Notes: generated by a model from the letters alone, not told the origin. Counted from the stretch's first letter, positions 47,354 through 57,213 are shown. The stretch is DNA of 64,000 nt from Salinicola rhizosphaerae (GCF_014652715.1 NZ_BMZI01000001.1:232655-296654); one strand, 5' to 3'. Made by a program: numbers and translations.

Positions 47354-49174
47354 ATGCTGACCGCTTGGGTCGAACAGCTGCTGGGCTACGCCAGCGGCGC
47401 CCTCGAGGCGATTCGCGCCAACGAACACTACCCGGCAATGATGGCATGGGCACGCGCCGAAGGCGCCGAGCACTGCGGTGGCAGCCTCGATCTCGCGCAG
47501 GCGCTGGCTCCCATCATCTGGAACCAGACGCCGCTGGTGCGACGCGACTTCGACGTCGAGTCGCTCGCCGAGCCGCGTCCGGAGGAGCCCTGCTGGTGTG
47601 ACTCCGGACGGCTCTATCGGGACTGCTGTGCGCGCGTCGAGATGCCGAGCGTCATCCCCGACCATCTGATGTGGATGCTGTCGCTGCGAGAGTGGCGGGG
47701 CGAGACATTGAAGGCAGCCCTGGCCAGCCAGAAGGCGCCGGCCCAGGCGCTGCTGGAGGCGGGCATCGTCTCCGCCGAGAGCGGCAACAACGGTCGCGCT
47801 CAGCAGATTCTGGAATCGCTGTTCGCCGGAGACCGCGACTGGACCGCGCTCGCCGAGCAGATCGAGCCGGCGTTCGAGATCCTGGTCGATCTCTATCAGG
47901 AGCGCGGCTTCCATCGCAAGCGGGCGGCACTGCTCGAGCGCGTCATCGGCGACGGGCCGGACTTTCTGCGCGGTGCCGCGCTCGAGCGGCTCTGCCTGAT
48001 GCATCTGGACAGCGGCGATCTGGCCAGTGCGCGCGATGCATTTCAGCGGGCGCAACGTACGCTGCCGGATTCACCGTCGCTGGCCTATATCGAGGCGATG
48101 GTGCTGCTGCACGAGGGCAACGTCGACAAGGCGCGCCAGCGTGCGGCGTTCTGGTGGCGCCGGCTGACTCGGCAGCACCATCTCGCCCCCGACCAGCTCG
48201 ACTTCATCAGCGAACTCGCCGACGACCCGGAAGCGGCGCTGTCGGAGCAGGTAATCCACTCCGAAGAGGCGCTTGCGGGTCCGCTGACGGCACTGCAGGC
48301 GCTGCTCCACTCCCAGCACCGGCCTCCGCGGCTGGCGCTGGCGCGGTCCGACGACGGGGCGCTGCTTTACGAGCCAAGCTCACGCGAGGCGTCGCTGTAT
48401 GCCGGGTGGGTCGACGCCTGCGAGATCGAGATCGACGAGGACGCCGCACTCGGTTTTCTCGGCGACCCTTGGATAACGGCACCGCAATGGCTGCAGGCGC
48501 TGTGCGCGAATCCGGAGTGGCTGGATGCCCCGCGTATCATGCAGGCGCTGGCGCTGGCCCTGGCGAGCCGATTTGGCAGCCTGCCGTGGATGGTCGATAC
48601 CTTCTTCACGCCGCTGGCGGCGCGCTACGAGGTCTGGCTCGCGCAGCTCGAGGATGCCGGCGGCACGTTCTCCTGGCACGATGCCGACAACGCCACGCTG
48701 TTGCGAACCGGGCTCGCGCTCGTCATCGGCATGGAGCGGGGCGCCGGCGAGCGGGCGAGACGGCTCGCGCAGCGCCTGCTGGCGCTGGATGAGGAAGACA
48801 GTCTCGGGCTGCGCGAGCTGGTCATCGATCAGCTACTGCGCGAGGGGCGCGACGAGCAGGCGTTGACGGTCAGCGAGCAGGGAGCGGATGGCGCCGACAT
48901 GCTCGGCGTTCAGATGGGGCGCGTGCTGGCGCTCTATCGGCTGGCTCGACAGGACGACGCGCGCGCCGTCCTGGCCGATGTCTGCGCGTCCAATCCCTAT
49001 ATCGTGCCGGTGCTGTGCGAGGAGCGCCCGCGGCCGACGCGGCTCGGCGGTGACATGCCGGAGCCAGGCACCCGCGCCGAGGCCTGGCAATACCGGCAGT
49101 TGATGCGCGATCAGTGGCTGGCTTCCGATGGCGCTTTGACTTGGCTGGCGACGCAGCCCTGCGTGGCGCGATAG
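47354..49174 (+). CDS. SEC-C motif protein with TPR-like helical repeats
   Basis: A 606-residue cytoplasmic protein. The zinc-binding SEC-C motif is CWCDSGRLYRDCC, residues 80-92, the same knuckle found at the C-terminus of SecA. The rest is helical with TPR-like pairs (GIVSAESGNNGRAQQILESLF, RLCLMHLDSGDLASARDAFQRA, AYIEAMVLLHEGNVDKARQRAAF). No catalytic motif is visible. Such proteins are thought to be adaptors, but the partner is unknown. GGGAGGA precedes the ATG. It diverges from the unknown membrane protein gene. Confidence 0.8.
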   Translation: MLTAWVEQLLGYASGALEAIRANEHYPAMMAWARAEGAEHCGGSLDLAQALAPIIWNQTPLVRRDFDVESLAEPRPEEPCWCDSGRLYRDCCARVEMPSVIPDHLMWMLSLREWRGETLKAALASQKAPAQALLEAGIVSAESGNNGRAQQILESLFAGDRDWTALAEQIEPAFEILVDLYQERGFHRKRAALLERVIGDGPDFLRGAALERLCLMHLDSGDLASARDAFQRAQRTLPDSPSLAYIEAMVLLHEGNVDKARQRAAFWWRRLTRQHHLAPDQLDFISELADDPEAALSEQVIHSEEALAGPLTALQALLHSQHRPPRLALARSDDGALLYEPSSREASLYAGWVDACEIEIDEDAALGFLGDPWITAPQWLQALCANPEWLDAPRIMQALALALASRFGSLPWMVDTFFTPLAARYEVWLAQLEDAGGTFSWHDADNATLLRTGLALVIGMERGAGERARRLAQRLLALDEEDSLGLRELVIDQLLREGRDEQALTVSEQGADGADMLGVQMGRVLALYRLARQDDARAVLADVCASNPYIVPVLCEERPRPTRLGGDMPEPGTRAEAWQYRQLMRDQWLASDGALTWLATQPCVAR

Positions 49175-49176
49175 GA

Positions 49177-49401
49177 AAACGCTACATAAATGCCTGTACG
49201 CGCGAATGACTACGTTGCGCGGTACTGGTGCGCCAGCTCGGTCGAAGGCTCGCCTAACCCCATGTTATGTCTCGCGTGACGCGTTGCCTTCGGCAACTTG
49301 CCCTGACGGGCCGCCCTACGGGCGTTCTCTACGCGTTGCTTCGAGTCTGTGTTCCGTGCGCCTTGTCCTTCATCTCGCTCGGCGATTTATTTAGCGCTTC
49401 C
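49177..49401. repeat. Dispersed palindromic element, copy 2
   Basis: It begins 2 bp after the SEC-C gene stop. The left 50 bp (49177-49226) and right 50 bp (49352-49401) each match the ends of the element at 15438-15578 at about 38 of 50 positions. The two ends are imperfect inverted repeats of each other (ATAAATGCC...GCGCGG against CCGTGCGC...GCGATTTAT). The 125-bp middle differs from copy 1 and holds its own small hairpins, for example GTTGCCTTCGGCAAC and GGGCCGCCCTACGGGC. Confidence 0.8.
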
Positions 49402-49425
49402 TTGGCCCGCGGGGCGCTCCCCCTC

Positions 49426-50823
49426 TCAGGGCCTCGACGTTTCGGTGCGGTCGTTTTCCAACGCGTCTGCGTTCCCGGCCGGTGCGTCGAGCGACGACAT
49501 TCTACGGTTGAGCCACCAGGCGAGCGCCGCGGCCGGCAGGCCGAGCAGGCAGGTCACCAGGAAGAAGGTCGCGTAGCTGGTGTCCGCCACGACGACGCCG
49601 GAGAATCCACCCAGGAACTTGCCCGGCAGCGTCATCAGCGACGAGAACAGCGCGTACTGGGTGGCGGTGTAGGTTCGCGACGTCAAACTCGACAGAAAGG
49701 CGATGAAGACCGTGCTGGCAAGCCCGTTGGCCAGGTTGTCTCCGGTGATCGTCAATACCAGCAGGGGCAGACTGTTGCCGCCGAGACTGAGCGCGACGAA
49801 CAGCAGGTTGGTCAGCGCGACCGCCAGCGCGCCGGTGACCAGCATGCGCCCGAGGCCGTAGCGCACGACGAGCATCCCGCCGAGCAGGCCACCGCCGATG
49901 GTCATCAGTACGCCGAAGACCTTGGTCACGCTGGCGATGTCGCTTTTGGTGAATCCGAGGCTGAGGTAGAGCGGGTTGGCCATGGCGGCCATGGCGATAT
50001 CGCTGATGCGATAGATGCCGACGAACAGCAGGAGCGCCAGCGCCAACCGCCCATAGCGCTGGAAGAAGTCGCTGATCGGGCAGACGACGGCCGCGAGCAG
50101 CCAGGCGCCGGCCTGGCGTTGCCAGTGGCGGCGGCCGCGACTCATGCGCAGGAACTGCCGGACACGCGGATGATAGAGCACGGTCGTGAGACCGCGGGGG
50201 CGCGGCGGTTCTGGGCGCACCAGCACGGTCAGCACGCCGACCGAAACCAGCGCCGCCATGCTGAGATAGGCGGCGGACCAGGAGGCGGCATCGGCGATAT
50301 AGAGCGCGCCTGCGCCTGCCATCACGATGCCGATGCGATAGCCGATGATGTAGGTCGACGCCATGGCGGCCTGGATTTCCGGCTCGCCGGATTCGATGCG
50401 ATAGGCGTCGATGACGATATCCTGGGTTGCCGCGCCGAAGGCGGTCAGCAGAGCAAAGCCCGCGACCATCGGCAAGTGACCGACCGGGTCGACGCTGGAG
50501 AGACCGACCAGCCCGGCGGCGATCAGTGCCTGGCCCAGAAGCATCCAGCTGCGGCGCTGCCCCACCCAGTTGCCGATCAGCGGCAGGCGTAGTCGATCGA
50601 CGATCGGCGCCCAGAACAGCTTGATCGAGTAGAGCATGCCCACCCAGCTGAAGAAGCCGATGGCGGCGACCTCGACGCCGCTATCCTCCAGCCAGGCGGT
50701 GAGCGTCGAGAACACCAGCAGGAAGGGCAGGCCGGCGGAAAAGCCGAGAAACAGCAGCGTCACTACGGGAGCGCGCAAATAGACGCTCAATGATGTCAGC
50801 CAGTCACGTGGCTCGCGTTGCAT
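49426..50823 (-). CDS. ampG: AmpG-like muropeptide permease (MFS)
   Basis: A 465-residue, multi-span major-facilitator protein. AmpG imports GlcNAc-anhydroMurNAc peptides for cell-wall recycling. Typical sequence: RAPVVTLLFLGFSAGLPFLLVFSTLTAWL at the N-terminus, FFSWVGMLYSIKLFWAPIVDRL, RRSWMLLGQALIAAGLVGL, AFGAATQDIVIDAYRIE. The segment TKSDIASVTKVFGVLMTIGGGLLGG is also conserved. There are about twelve to fourteen helices. The gene ends shortly after the second palindromic element, with which it converges. Confidence 0.87.
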   Translation of the reverse strand: MQREPRDWLTSLSVYLRAPVVTLLFLGFSAGLPFLLVFSTLTAWLEDSGVEVAAIGFFSWVGMLYSIKLFWAPIVDRLRLPLIGNWVGQRRSWMLLGQALIAAGLVGLSSVDPVGHLPMVAGFALLTAFGAATQDIVIDAYRIESGEPEIQAAMASTYIIGYRIGIVMAGAGALYIADAASWSAAYLSMAALVSVGVLTVLVRPEPPRPRGLTTVLYHPRVRQFLRMSRGRRHWQRQAGAWLLAAVVCPISDFFQRYGRLALALLLFVGIYRISDIAMAAMANPLYLSLGFTKSDIASVTKVFGVLMTIGGGLLGGMLVVRYGLGRMLVTGALAVALTNLLFVALSLGGNSLPLLVLTITGDNLANGLASTVFIAFLSSLTSRTYTATQYALFSSLMTLPGKFLGGFSGVVVADTSYATFFLVTCLLGLPAAALAWWLNRRMSSLDAPAGNADALENDRTETSRP

Positions 50824-51040
50824 GCAACCTCCCGAACGATGGACGACGACACGGCGCGAGCGGACGTGTCGAGGTGAAAATGGTACTCTAATTGGTCATG
50901 TCGCGTCCGGTCCGGCATGGTGCGAACGAGCGTGCGTCGACGCGCGACCTTGCGCCGTGATCCACGCCCGCGGCGACCGACGGTGACAGGGACTGTCGCT
51001 GTAGAACGCCTCTGCAGTGACCGCGATCAGGAAAGCTAAC

Positions 51041-51577
51041 ATGACCGACGAGTCGACACAGGACGGCGATTCGATTCCACGCTGGTACGTGATCCAGTGC
51101 AAGGGAGGCGAGTCGTTCCGCGCCAGCGAACATCTCGACAACCAGGGCTATGAGGTGTTCCACCCGGTGCTCGAGGTGCAAAAGCGCCGCCGAGGCAAAC
51201 TGACCTGGGTGGCCGAACCGCTCTTTCCCCACTACCTGTTCATTCGGCTCGACCGCATGGCCAGCAACTGGCGGCCCATTCGCTCGACGCGGGGCGTGCT
51301 GAGGCTGGTCAGCTTTGGCCACGAGCCGGTCGCCGTTCAGGATGCCCTGGTGGAGACGCTGCGCGACCGCATGGCGGCCGACAGCACTCGCGAACGGGCC
51401 AACGTCTACTACCGCCAGGGGGATATCGTCGAGATCACCGAAGGGCCCTTTCGAGCGCTGCAGGCGGTCTTCGACGCGCAGAAGGGCGAAGAGCGCGCTA
51501 TCGTGCTGCTCAATCTGCTGCAGCAGACGCAGCGCCTGGAGCTGCCGGTCGAGTCGCTGCGCAAGCGCGGCGGCTGA
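51041..51577 (+). CDS. rfaH: Transcription antitermination factor RfaH (NusG paralogue)
   Basis: A 178-residue NusG-family protein. The NGN domain begins RWYVIQCKGGESFRASEHLDNQGYE and contains FHPVLEVQKRRRGKLTWVAEPLFPHYLFIRL. The C-terminal KOW-type domain starts YYRQGDIVEITEGPFRALQAVF. The length and the FPHYLFIRL sequence fit RfaH, which is recruited by ops elements to long LPS, capsule or pilus operons, rather than NusG. No target operon is in the window. The ATG at 51041 has AGGAAAG upstream. Confidence 0.85.
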   Translation: MTDESTQDGDSIPRWYVIQCKGGESFRASEHLDNQGYEVFHPVLEVQKRRRGKLTWVAEPLFPHYLFIRLDRMASNWRPIRSTRGVLRLVSFGHEPVAVQDALVETLRDRMAADSTRERANVYYRQGDIVEITEGPFRALQAVFDAQKGEERAIVLLNLLQQTQRLELPVESLRKRGG

Positions 51578-51678
51578 TATCGCCGCGGTGGGCGCGCTGG
51601 CTTCGTGAGCCGACGCACCTTCCTTTTTCATAACTGCACGTATTTCGTTACCCGCACGCATCCGTTGGAGAACGCAGC

Positions 51679-52194
51679 ATGGATTCTCTCGCCATCGAAC
51701 CTTCTCGCGTCGTCGATCTGCACTACCGCCTCCATGACAACAACGAGCGCACGCTCGATGATTCTCGCGTGCGCCAGCAACCGCTGGCCTATCTGCATGG
51801 TCACGGCAATCTGTTTCCCGCGCTGGAGGCAGCGCTAGCCGGCCAGCGGGCGGGGCAGTCGCTTCGCGTCACGCTGTCACCTAAAGAGAGTTATGGCGAG
51901 CGTGACGAGGCACTGGTCAGCGAGTCGCCGCGCAGTGCCTTTCCCGCCGAGCCCTCGCTTTCGCCGGGCCAGCGCTTCCAGGCTCAGGGGCCGGGCGGGC
52001 CGCACACGGTGACGCTGGTGGCCGTCGACGCAGAGCGAGTCACCGTCGACGCCAATCACCCGCTGGCCGGGGAGACGTTGACCTACGAGATCAGCATATT
52101 GGCGGTGAGAGAGGCCACGCGTGCGGAGCTCGCCAAGGGGCATCCGTTGCCGCCGGGCACCTCCCACACCGATGTCGAGGACAAGAAGCAGTAG
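51679..52194 (+). CDS. FKBP-type peptidyl-prolyl isomerase, SlyD-like
   Basis: A 171-residue isomerase/chaperone. The FKBP part (VVDLHYRLHDNNERTLDDS, PLAYLHGHGNLFPALEAALAG) and the insert-in-flap domain (SPKESYGERDEALVSESPRSAFP, VDANHPLAGETLTYEI) follow the SlyD plan. The His/Cys-rich metal-binding tail of E. coli SlyD is missing; the C-terminus is short (SHTDVEDKKQ). GGAG lies before the ATG. It is probably a single-gene unit. Confidence 0.88.
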   Translation: MDSLAIEPSRVVDLHYRLHDNNERTLDDSRVRQQPLAYLHGHGNLFPALEAALAGQRAGQSLRVTLSPKESYGERDEALVSESPRSAFPAEPSLSPGQRFQAQGPGGPHTVTLVAVDAERVTVDANHPLAGETLTYEISILAVREATRAELAKGHPLPPGTSHTDVEDKKQ

Positions 52195-52219
52195 CCGAGC
52201 GGAGGCGCCATGAGGACGC

Positions 52220-52855
52220 TTAACGCTCGACCCACCAGCGCGAGAACCAGGCCGTCATGACCTGCTCGGGATAGACAGTCAGACCGAGGCTGCCGTTGTA
52301 GCGCGCGAGCGCCCGTGTCCAGTCGCCATGCTCTCTGGCCAGATAGTGGGCGAGGATGGTGCAGCCGTAGCGTAGATTGGTCGCGGTGTCGTGGAGATCA
52401 TCCTGCGGGCGGCCAATCTCCGCCTTCCAGAATGGCATCACCTGCATCAGACCTTGCGCCCCGGCAGACGAGACCGCGCCGGGCTGAAAGCGGCTCTCGA
52501 CATCGATCAGCGCCAGCACCAGCTCCGGCGGCAGGCCGGCGCGCGCGGCTTCGGCGTGAATCCGCGCGAGCAGATCGAGCCGCGCATCCCGAGACGCGAA
52601 AGCCCGAGGCTGCCGACGGGCGAGCCGCGACTGCATATCGAGCAGCCAGACCTGCGCGTCGAAGGTGTCGCCGACGGCCTCGGGGGCCGACATCGCGCTG
52701 GCCAGAGAACGCAGCAGGGCCGGTGACGGCGTCTCCTGGCGCGCCGGCTCGGCGCCGGCCGGCAGCGCCGAGACGAGAACGCCAGCGGTCAGCAGCGCCA
52801 GCAGCACCCGCCGCGTTCCCCGCGTCGGGCGCTGATGCAGGTCGCTAGAACGCAT
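52220..52855 (-). CDS. Lytic transglycosylase (SLT domain)
   Basis: A 211-residue exported peptidoglycan lytic transglycosylase. The N-terminus is a signal sequence (RRVLLALLTAGVLVSALPAGAEP). The SLT domain contains LVLALIDVESRFQPGAVSSAG with catalytic Glu120, AQGLMQVMPFW, NLRYGCTILAHYLARE and ARYNGSLG, the standard family-1 motifs. It lies 15 bp downstream of the proS stop, on the same strand, so it may be co-transcribed with proS. Confidence 0.9.
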   Translation of the reverse strand: MRSSDLHQRPTRGTRRVLLALLTAGVLVSALPAGAEPARQETPSPALLRSLASAMSAPEAVGDTFDAQVWLLDMQSRLARRQPRAFASRDARLDLLARIHAEAARAGLPPELVLALIDVESRFQPGAVSSAGAQGLMQVMPFWKAEIGRPQDDLHDTATNLRYGCTILAHYLAREHGDWTRALARYNGSLGLTVYPEQVMTAWFSRWWVER

Positions 52856-52870
52856 CCGCTGACGTGGCGA

Positions 52871-54580
52871 TCAGGCGAAACGTTCGGCCAGGAAGCCTTC
52901 GAGTGCGTCGACCTTGACCATGGTCACTTCACTGTCACGCCGCCCCTTGTACTCGAGCTCGCCATTGTCGAGGCCACGGTCGCCGATGACGAGGCGGTGC
53001 GGAATGCCCATCAGCTCCTGGTCGGCAAACTTGACGCCGGGTCGCAGATCGCGGTCATCCAGCAACACGTCGATGCCGGCATCGCTCAGCTGTCGATAGA
53101 GCGTCTCGGCGGTCTCGCGCACGCGCTCGGACTTGTGGGCATTCATCGGCACGATCGCGAGCTGGAACGGCGCGATGGCGTCGGGCCAGATGATGCCGCC
53201 GGCATCGTGATTCTGTTCGATGGCCGCCGCCACGACGCGCGTGATACCGATGCCGTAGCAACCCATGTAGAGCGTGGCCGGCTGACCGTTGTCATCCATC
53301 ACGGTGGCATTCATGGCCTCGGAGTACTTCTGACCGAGCTGGAAGACGTGACCGACCTCGATGCCGCGGGTGATCGAGAGCGTGCCTCGACCGTCCGGTG
53401 AGGGGTCGCCCTCGACGACGTTGCGGATATCGGCCACGGCCGGCAGGGGCAGGTCGCGCTCCCAGTTGATGCCGAACAGGTGCTGATCGTCGATGTTGGC
53501 ACCCGCGCCGAAGTCGCTCATCAGCGCCACGCTGCGGTCGATGACCAGCGGCAGCGGCAGGTTGACCGGGCCGAGGGAACCCGGACCGGCGCCGATGGCC
53601 GAGCGGATCTCCTCTTCGCCGGCCATGGTCAGCGGGACCGCGACGCCGTCGAGATGCTCCGCCTTGATCTCGTTCAACTGGTGATCGCCGCGCACCATGA
53701 GCGCGATCAGGCCGCCATCGGCCGCGTGGACGATCAGCGTCTTGACGGTCTTCTCGATCGGCAAATCGAAGCTCTCGACCAGTGCGGCGATGGTCTTGAC
53801 GCCCGGCGTCGCGACCTGGTGCATTTCCGCCGTTGGCGCGGCGCGCTCGGCTCCCGACGGCGTGGTGGCTTCGGCCTTCTCCATGTTGGCGGCGTAGTCG
53901 GAGCCGGTCGAGAAGACCACGGCATCCTCGCCGGAGTCGGCCAATACGTGGAATTCGTGCGAGCCGGTACCGCCGATCGAGCCGTTATCGGCCAGCACCG
54001 GGCGAAAATCCAGGCCGAGACGCGTGAAGATGCGCACGTAGGCGTCGTACATCTTCTGGTACGAGGCGGCGAGCCCGGCTTCGTCGACGTCGAACGAGTA
54101 GGCATCCTTCATGATGAACTCGCGCGAGCGCATCACGCCAAAGCGCGGGCGGATCTCGTCACGAAACTTGGTCTGGATCTGGTAGAAGTTGGTCGGCAGC
54201 TGCTTGTAGCTCGAAAGCTCGCGGCGAACCAGATCGGTGATCACTTCTTCGTGCGTCGGACCGACGCAGTAGTCGCGCTGGTGGCGATCCTTGAGCCGGA
54301 GAAGCTCCGGTCCGTACTGCTCCCAGCGACCGGACTCCTGCCACAGTTCGGCGGGCTGCACGGCAGGCATCAGGACTTCCTGGGCGCCGGCGCGGTCCAT
54401 CTCTTCACGGACGATCCTCTCGACCTTGCGCAGCGTGCGCACGCCCACCGGCAGCCAGGTGTAGAGTCCCGACGTCAGGCGGCGGATCATGCCGGCACGC
54501 AGCATCAGCTGGTGGCTGACGACTTCCGCATCCGCCGGCGTTTCCTTGAGGGTCGAGATCTGTAGTTGGCTGGCACGCAT
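52871..54580 (-). CDS. proS: Prolyl-tRNA synthetase
   Basis: A 569-residue class II aminoacyl-tRNA synthetase of the bacterial type with an editing insertion. [23 protein letters not shown] is the conserved start. The catalytic core shows [49 protein letters not shown] and [20 protein letters not shown], then [19 protein letters not shown]. The editing domain lies about 225-400. Motif 3 is [18 protein letters not shown] chose the ATG at 54580, with AGGAAAG upstream, over a longer upstream frame. Confidence 0.97.
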   Translation of the reverse strand: MRASQLQISTLKETPADAEVVSHQLMLRAGMIRRLTSGLYTWLPVGVRTLRKVERIVREEMDRAGAQEVLMPAVQPAELWQESGRWEQYGPELLRLKDRHQRDYCVGPTHEEVITDLVRRELSSYKQLPTNFYQIQTKFRDEIRPRFGVMRSREFIMKDAYSFDVDEAGLAASYQKMYDAYVRIFTRLGLDFRPVLADNGSIGGTGSHEFHVLADSGEDAVVFSTGSDYAANMEKAEATTPSGAERAAPTAEMHQVATPGVKTIAALVESFDLPIEKTVKTLIVHAADGGLIALMVRGDHQLNEIKAEHLDGVAVPLTMAGEEEIRSAIGAGPGSLGPVNLPLPLVIDRSVALMSDFGAGANIDDQHLFGINWERDLPLPAVADIRNVVEGDPSPDGRGTLSITRGIEVGHVFQLGQKYSEAMNATVMDDNGQPATLYMGCYGIGITRVVAAAIEQNHDAGGIIWPDAIAPFQLAIVPMNAHKSERVRETAETLYRQLSDAGIDVLLDDRDLRPGVKFADQELMGIPHRLVIGDRGLDNGELEYKGRRDSEVTMVKVDALEGFLAERFA

Positions 54581-54887
54581 GGGGCGTTCTTTCCTGTAAT
54601 CAGCGGCGTGGAGCAAGCCGTCCGTCGTCGGTGCGATGGCGGCTGCAAGATATCCTGGGCCCGCCAGTATAGAGATGGCGGCAGCCCTCGGGGAGGGGCT
54701 CTGGCCAAAAAGCGCACGCTGGCGCTGCCGCTTGGCCCCGACAGTGCGACCTAAGTTCAACCTCGCATTCCTGACAGCTTATCTATAGTGCTGATAGGGT
54801 CGTGTTCGGCATCGTCCGCAAGACGAGCGAGCGATAGTCCACCGACTACCGTCGTTGGCGGCCCGCGGCGGGGTGAGGAAAGAAGCC
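54581..54887. other. Divergent intergenic region, proS / Yip1-like gene
   Basis: A 307-bp region. It contains no credible gene. An AT-rich segment near 54776-54800 (CTTATCTATAGTGCTGATAG) is a plausible promoter for the membrane protein gene. No T-box or other leader structure is visible. Confidence 0.4.
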
Positions 54888-55493
54888 ATGATCAATCACG
54901 TATGGGGGCTGCTCACGCATCCTGGACGGGAGTGGCAGCAGATTCGCGGCGAGCACGAGAGTGTCACTCACTTCTACGGTACTCATGTGCTGCTGATGGC
55001 AGCCATTCCCGTCATCTGCGCTTTCATCGGCACGACGACCATCGGCTGGCACTTCGGTACCACGCAGGAGGGCTTGGCCAAAACCGTCAGTGTCTCGGCG
55101 TCAACGGCAGTCTTGCTGGCGCTGCTGTTCTACGCGCTGATTCTTGGTGCGGTCTGGATCATGGGTAACGTGATCCACTGGCTGGCGCGGCGCTATCCCG
55201 AACGACCGGATCTCAATCACTGCATCGTCTTCGCCGGCTACATGGCGACCCCGCTGTTCCTGAGCGGCGTCGTGGCGCTCTATCCGCTGGTCTGGCTCTG
55301 CCTGCTGGTGGGACTGGTGGCGCTCTGTTACACGGCCTATCTGGTCTACGCCGGCATGCCGAGCTTTCTGGGGATCGATCGCAACGAAGGGCTGCGTGCG
55401 TCCAGTGCTGCCTTGGCGATCGGGATTCTGGTTCTCGAAGCGCTGCTGGCGGTGACGGTACTGCTCTGGGGGTATGGCGCGACACTGGTCTGA
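54888..55493 (+). CDS. Yip1-family inner-membrane protein
   Basis: A 201-residue integral membrane protein with about five helices (VLLMAAIPVICAFIGTTTI, AVLLALLFYALILGAVWIMG, YMATPLFLSGVVALYPLVWL, a following LLVGLVALCYTAYLVYAG, and ALAIGILVLEALLAVTVLLW). The N-terminus MINHVWGLLTHPGREWQQI is characteristic of bacterial Yip1-domain proteins. Their function is unknown. The ATG at 54888 follows GTGAGGAAAG. The lipoprotein gene follows in the same direction after 120 bp. Confidence 0.82.
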   Translation: MINHVWGLLTHPGREWQQIRGEHESVTHFYGTHVLLMAAIPVICAFIGTTTIGWHFGTTQEGLAKTVSVSASTAVLLALLFYALILGAVWIMGNVIHWLARRYPERPDLNHCIVFAGYMATPLFLSGVVALYPLVWLCLLVGLVALCYTAYLVYAGMPSFLGIDRNEGLRASSAALAIGILVLEALLAVTVLLWGYGATLV

Positions 55494-55613
55494 GTGAGCC
55501 TCGCGCCGAAGCTAGGGCGGAGACGAGGAGGACAGGCGCCGGCGCCTCGCTGGACGCCGGCGCGACGTTGGATTAGGTTACTCGGCGTTATCGATCGTTA
55601 CGGAACTCTGCCG

Positions 55614-56024
55614 ATGTTGACCTCTGCTCGCCGCGGCCTGGCGGTCGCGCTTCTGTTCTCCGTCCTTGTGTCGCTGTCCGGCTGCGGCACGCTTTTTCAT
55701 CCCGAGCGCAAGGGCCAGCTCCCCGGCCGGGTGGACCCCGCCATCGCGATCGCCGATGGCCTGGGGCTTCTGCTGTTCATCGTGCCGGGGGTCGTGGCCT
55801 ATGCCGTCGACTTCTCCAACAACACCATCTACCTGCCGACGCGCGACGGCGCCGCCATCGACTCGATGCCGATAGAGGCGGGTCTCGACCAGCCCTCGCT
55901 GATGGCGATGATCGAGACTCGGAGCGGTCGCCATTTCGATGCTGATGCCGTGCAGGTGGAGCGGCCTGATTCGCTGTCGCAGGCGCTGGCACTGATCTCT
56001 ACCGAAGCGAAGCTGGATTCCTGA
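55614..56024 (+). CDS. Small lipoprotein of unknown function
   Basis: A 136-residue protein with a lipoprotein signal (RRGLAVALLFSVLVSLSGC). The lipobox LSGC places the lipid on Cys24. The mature part has a hydrophobic stretch (IAIADGLGLLLFIVPGVVAYAVDF) and NNTIYLPTRDG, a pattern of YceK-like conserved lipoproteins. The C-terminal 40 residues are charged. The start at 55614 was chosen because the signal peptide begins there. No functional clue is available from the neighbours. Confidence 0.75.
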   Translation: MLTSARRGLAVALLFSVLVSLSGCGTLFHPERKGQLPGRVDPAIAIADGLGLLLFIVPGVVAYAVDFSNNTIYLPTRDGAAIDSMPIEAGLDQPSLMAMIETRSGRHFDADAVQVERPDSLSQALALISTEAKLDS

Positions 56025-56134
56025 TTCGACGGGTCTGCTAATCTGGAGTCAACGCCCTGGCGCGTTGCCGAGAGCCGGCATCGCGCCAGGTGGTGGTGTG
56101 TTCCACGGCAGGTTTTCTCGCCAAGGAGGCGAAC

Positions 56135-57196
56135 ATGCGGACCTTCGAATGTCATCACTGCGAGTCACCGAGTCGACTCTTCTTCGACAATACCCAGTGT
56201 CTTGTCTGTCAGGCGGAAGTGGGCTGGTGCCCGGTCTGTCGCACGATCAGTGCGATGCTGCCGGATGGCGAGACCGGTTATCGCTGTGCCAATCCGAGCT
56301 GTGGTACTGCGCTGGTCAAGTGCTTCAATTACGCCAGTGAAGGTGTCTGCAATCGAATGCAGACGCCCGAGGATCACGCCGCCTACGGTGGGCTCTGCGA
56401 CTGCTGCCGACATAACGTCGTCATCCCCGATCTCTCCATCGACGGCCACCGTGAACGCTGGGCAGCGCTCGAGGCCGCCAAGCGACGTCTGTTCTACACG
56501 CTCGATCTCATCGGCCTGCCGCATCCCGCGCCCCAGGACGATGCGCCGCTGCCGTTGACGTTCTCGTTCATGGCGGATGCGCTACCGGATGCCGGTCTCT
56601 GGCGCTCGACGGGCAGCGGGGAGAAGGTCTACACCGGCCACGCCAATGGGCATATCACCATCAACCTGATGGAGACCGACGACGTGGAGCGAGAGCGGCT
56701 GCGTGTCGACATGAACGAGTCTCACCGCACGTTGATCGGTCATTTCCGCCACGAGATCGGTCACTACTACTGGGATCTGCTGATCAAGGGGCAGGACGAG
56801 GCGCGCAGTCGAGAGGTCTTTGGCGATCATGACAACCCCACCTACGGTGAAGCGCTGGAGCGCTACTACGAACAAGGGCCTGCGCCGGATTGGCAGCAGC
56901 GGCATGTGTCGGCGTACGCCACGATGCATCCGTGGGAGGACTTCGCCGAAACGTTTGCCGCCTATCAGGACATCGTCGCCGTGCTCGACACCGCCGATGG
57001 CCTGGGCCTGAGGCGCGGTGAGCATGACGGCAGCATCGCGGGTATGGTGCTGGCCTATCAGCAGGTCGGGTTGGCACTCAACGAGCTCAACCGGGAGATG
57101 GGGCTGCTCGACGTGGTGCCAGTCGTCATCACGCCGGAGATTCAGGTCAAGCTCGACTATGTACACCAGGTCGTGACGCGTAGCGCGGTTCACTGA
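56135..57196 (+). CDS. Zinc metallopeptidase with N-terminal zinc-ribbon (predicted amidoligase-cluster peptidase)
   Basis: A 353-residue cytoplasmic protein of the family annotated as putative zinc-binding metallopeptidase. The N-terminal 100 residues carry repeated CxxC pairs (FECHHCES, QCLVCQ, WCPVCR, CDCCRHN), a zinc-ribbon/rubredoxin-like region. The peptidase core has HEIGHYYWDLL with His206-Glu207 and His210, and a downstream WEDFAETFAAY (Glu268 region) that should supply the third metal ligand. AAGGAGG precedes the ATG at 56135. Homologues are often found next to alpha-E, ATP-grasp and transglutaminase genes, as here. Substrate unknown. Confidence 0.82.
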   Translation: MRTFECHHCESPSRLFFDNTQCLVCQAEVGWCPVCRTISAMLPDGETGYRCANPSCGTALVKCFNYASEGVCNRMQTPEDHAAYGGLCDCCRHNVVIPDLSIDGHRERWAALEAAKRRLFYTLDLIGLPHPAPQDDAPLPLTFSFMADALPDAGLWRSTGSGEKVYTGHANGHITINLMETDDVERERLRVDMNESHRTLIGHFRHEIGHYYWDLLIKGQDEARSREVFGDHDNPTYGEALERYYEQGPAPDWQQRHVSAYATMHPWEDFAETFAAYQDIVAVLDTADGLGLRRGEHDGSIAGMVLAYQQVGLALNELNREMGLLDVVPVVITPEIQVKLDYVHQVVTRSAVH

Positions 57197-57213
57197 ACCA
57201 CGAGCGTTGCCAT

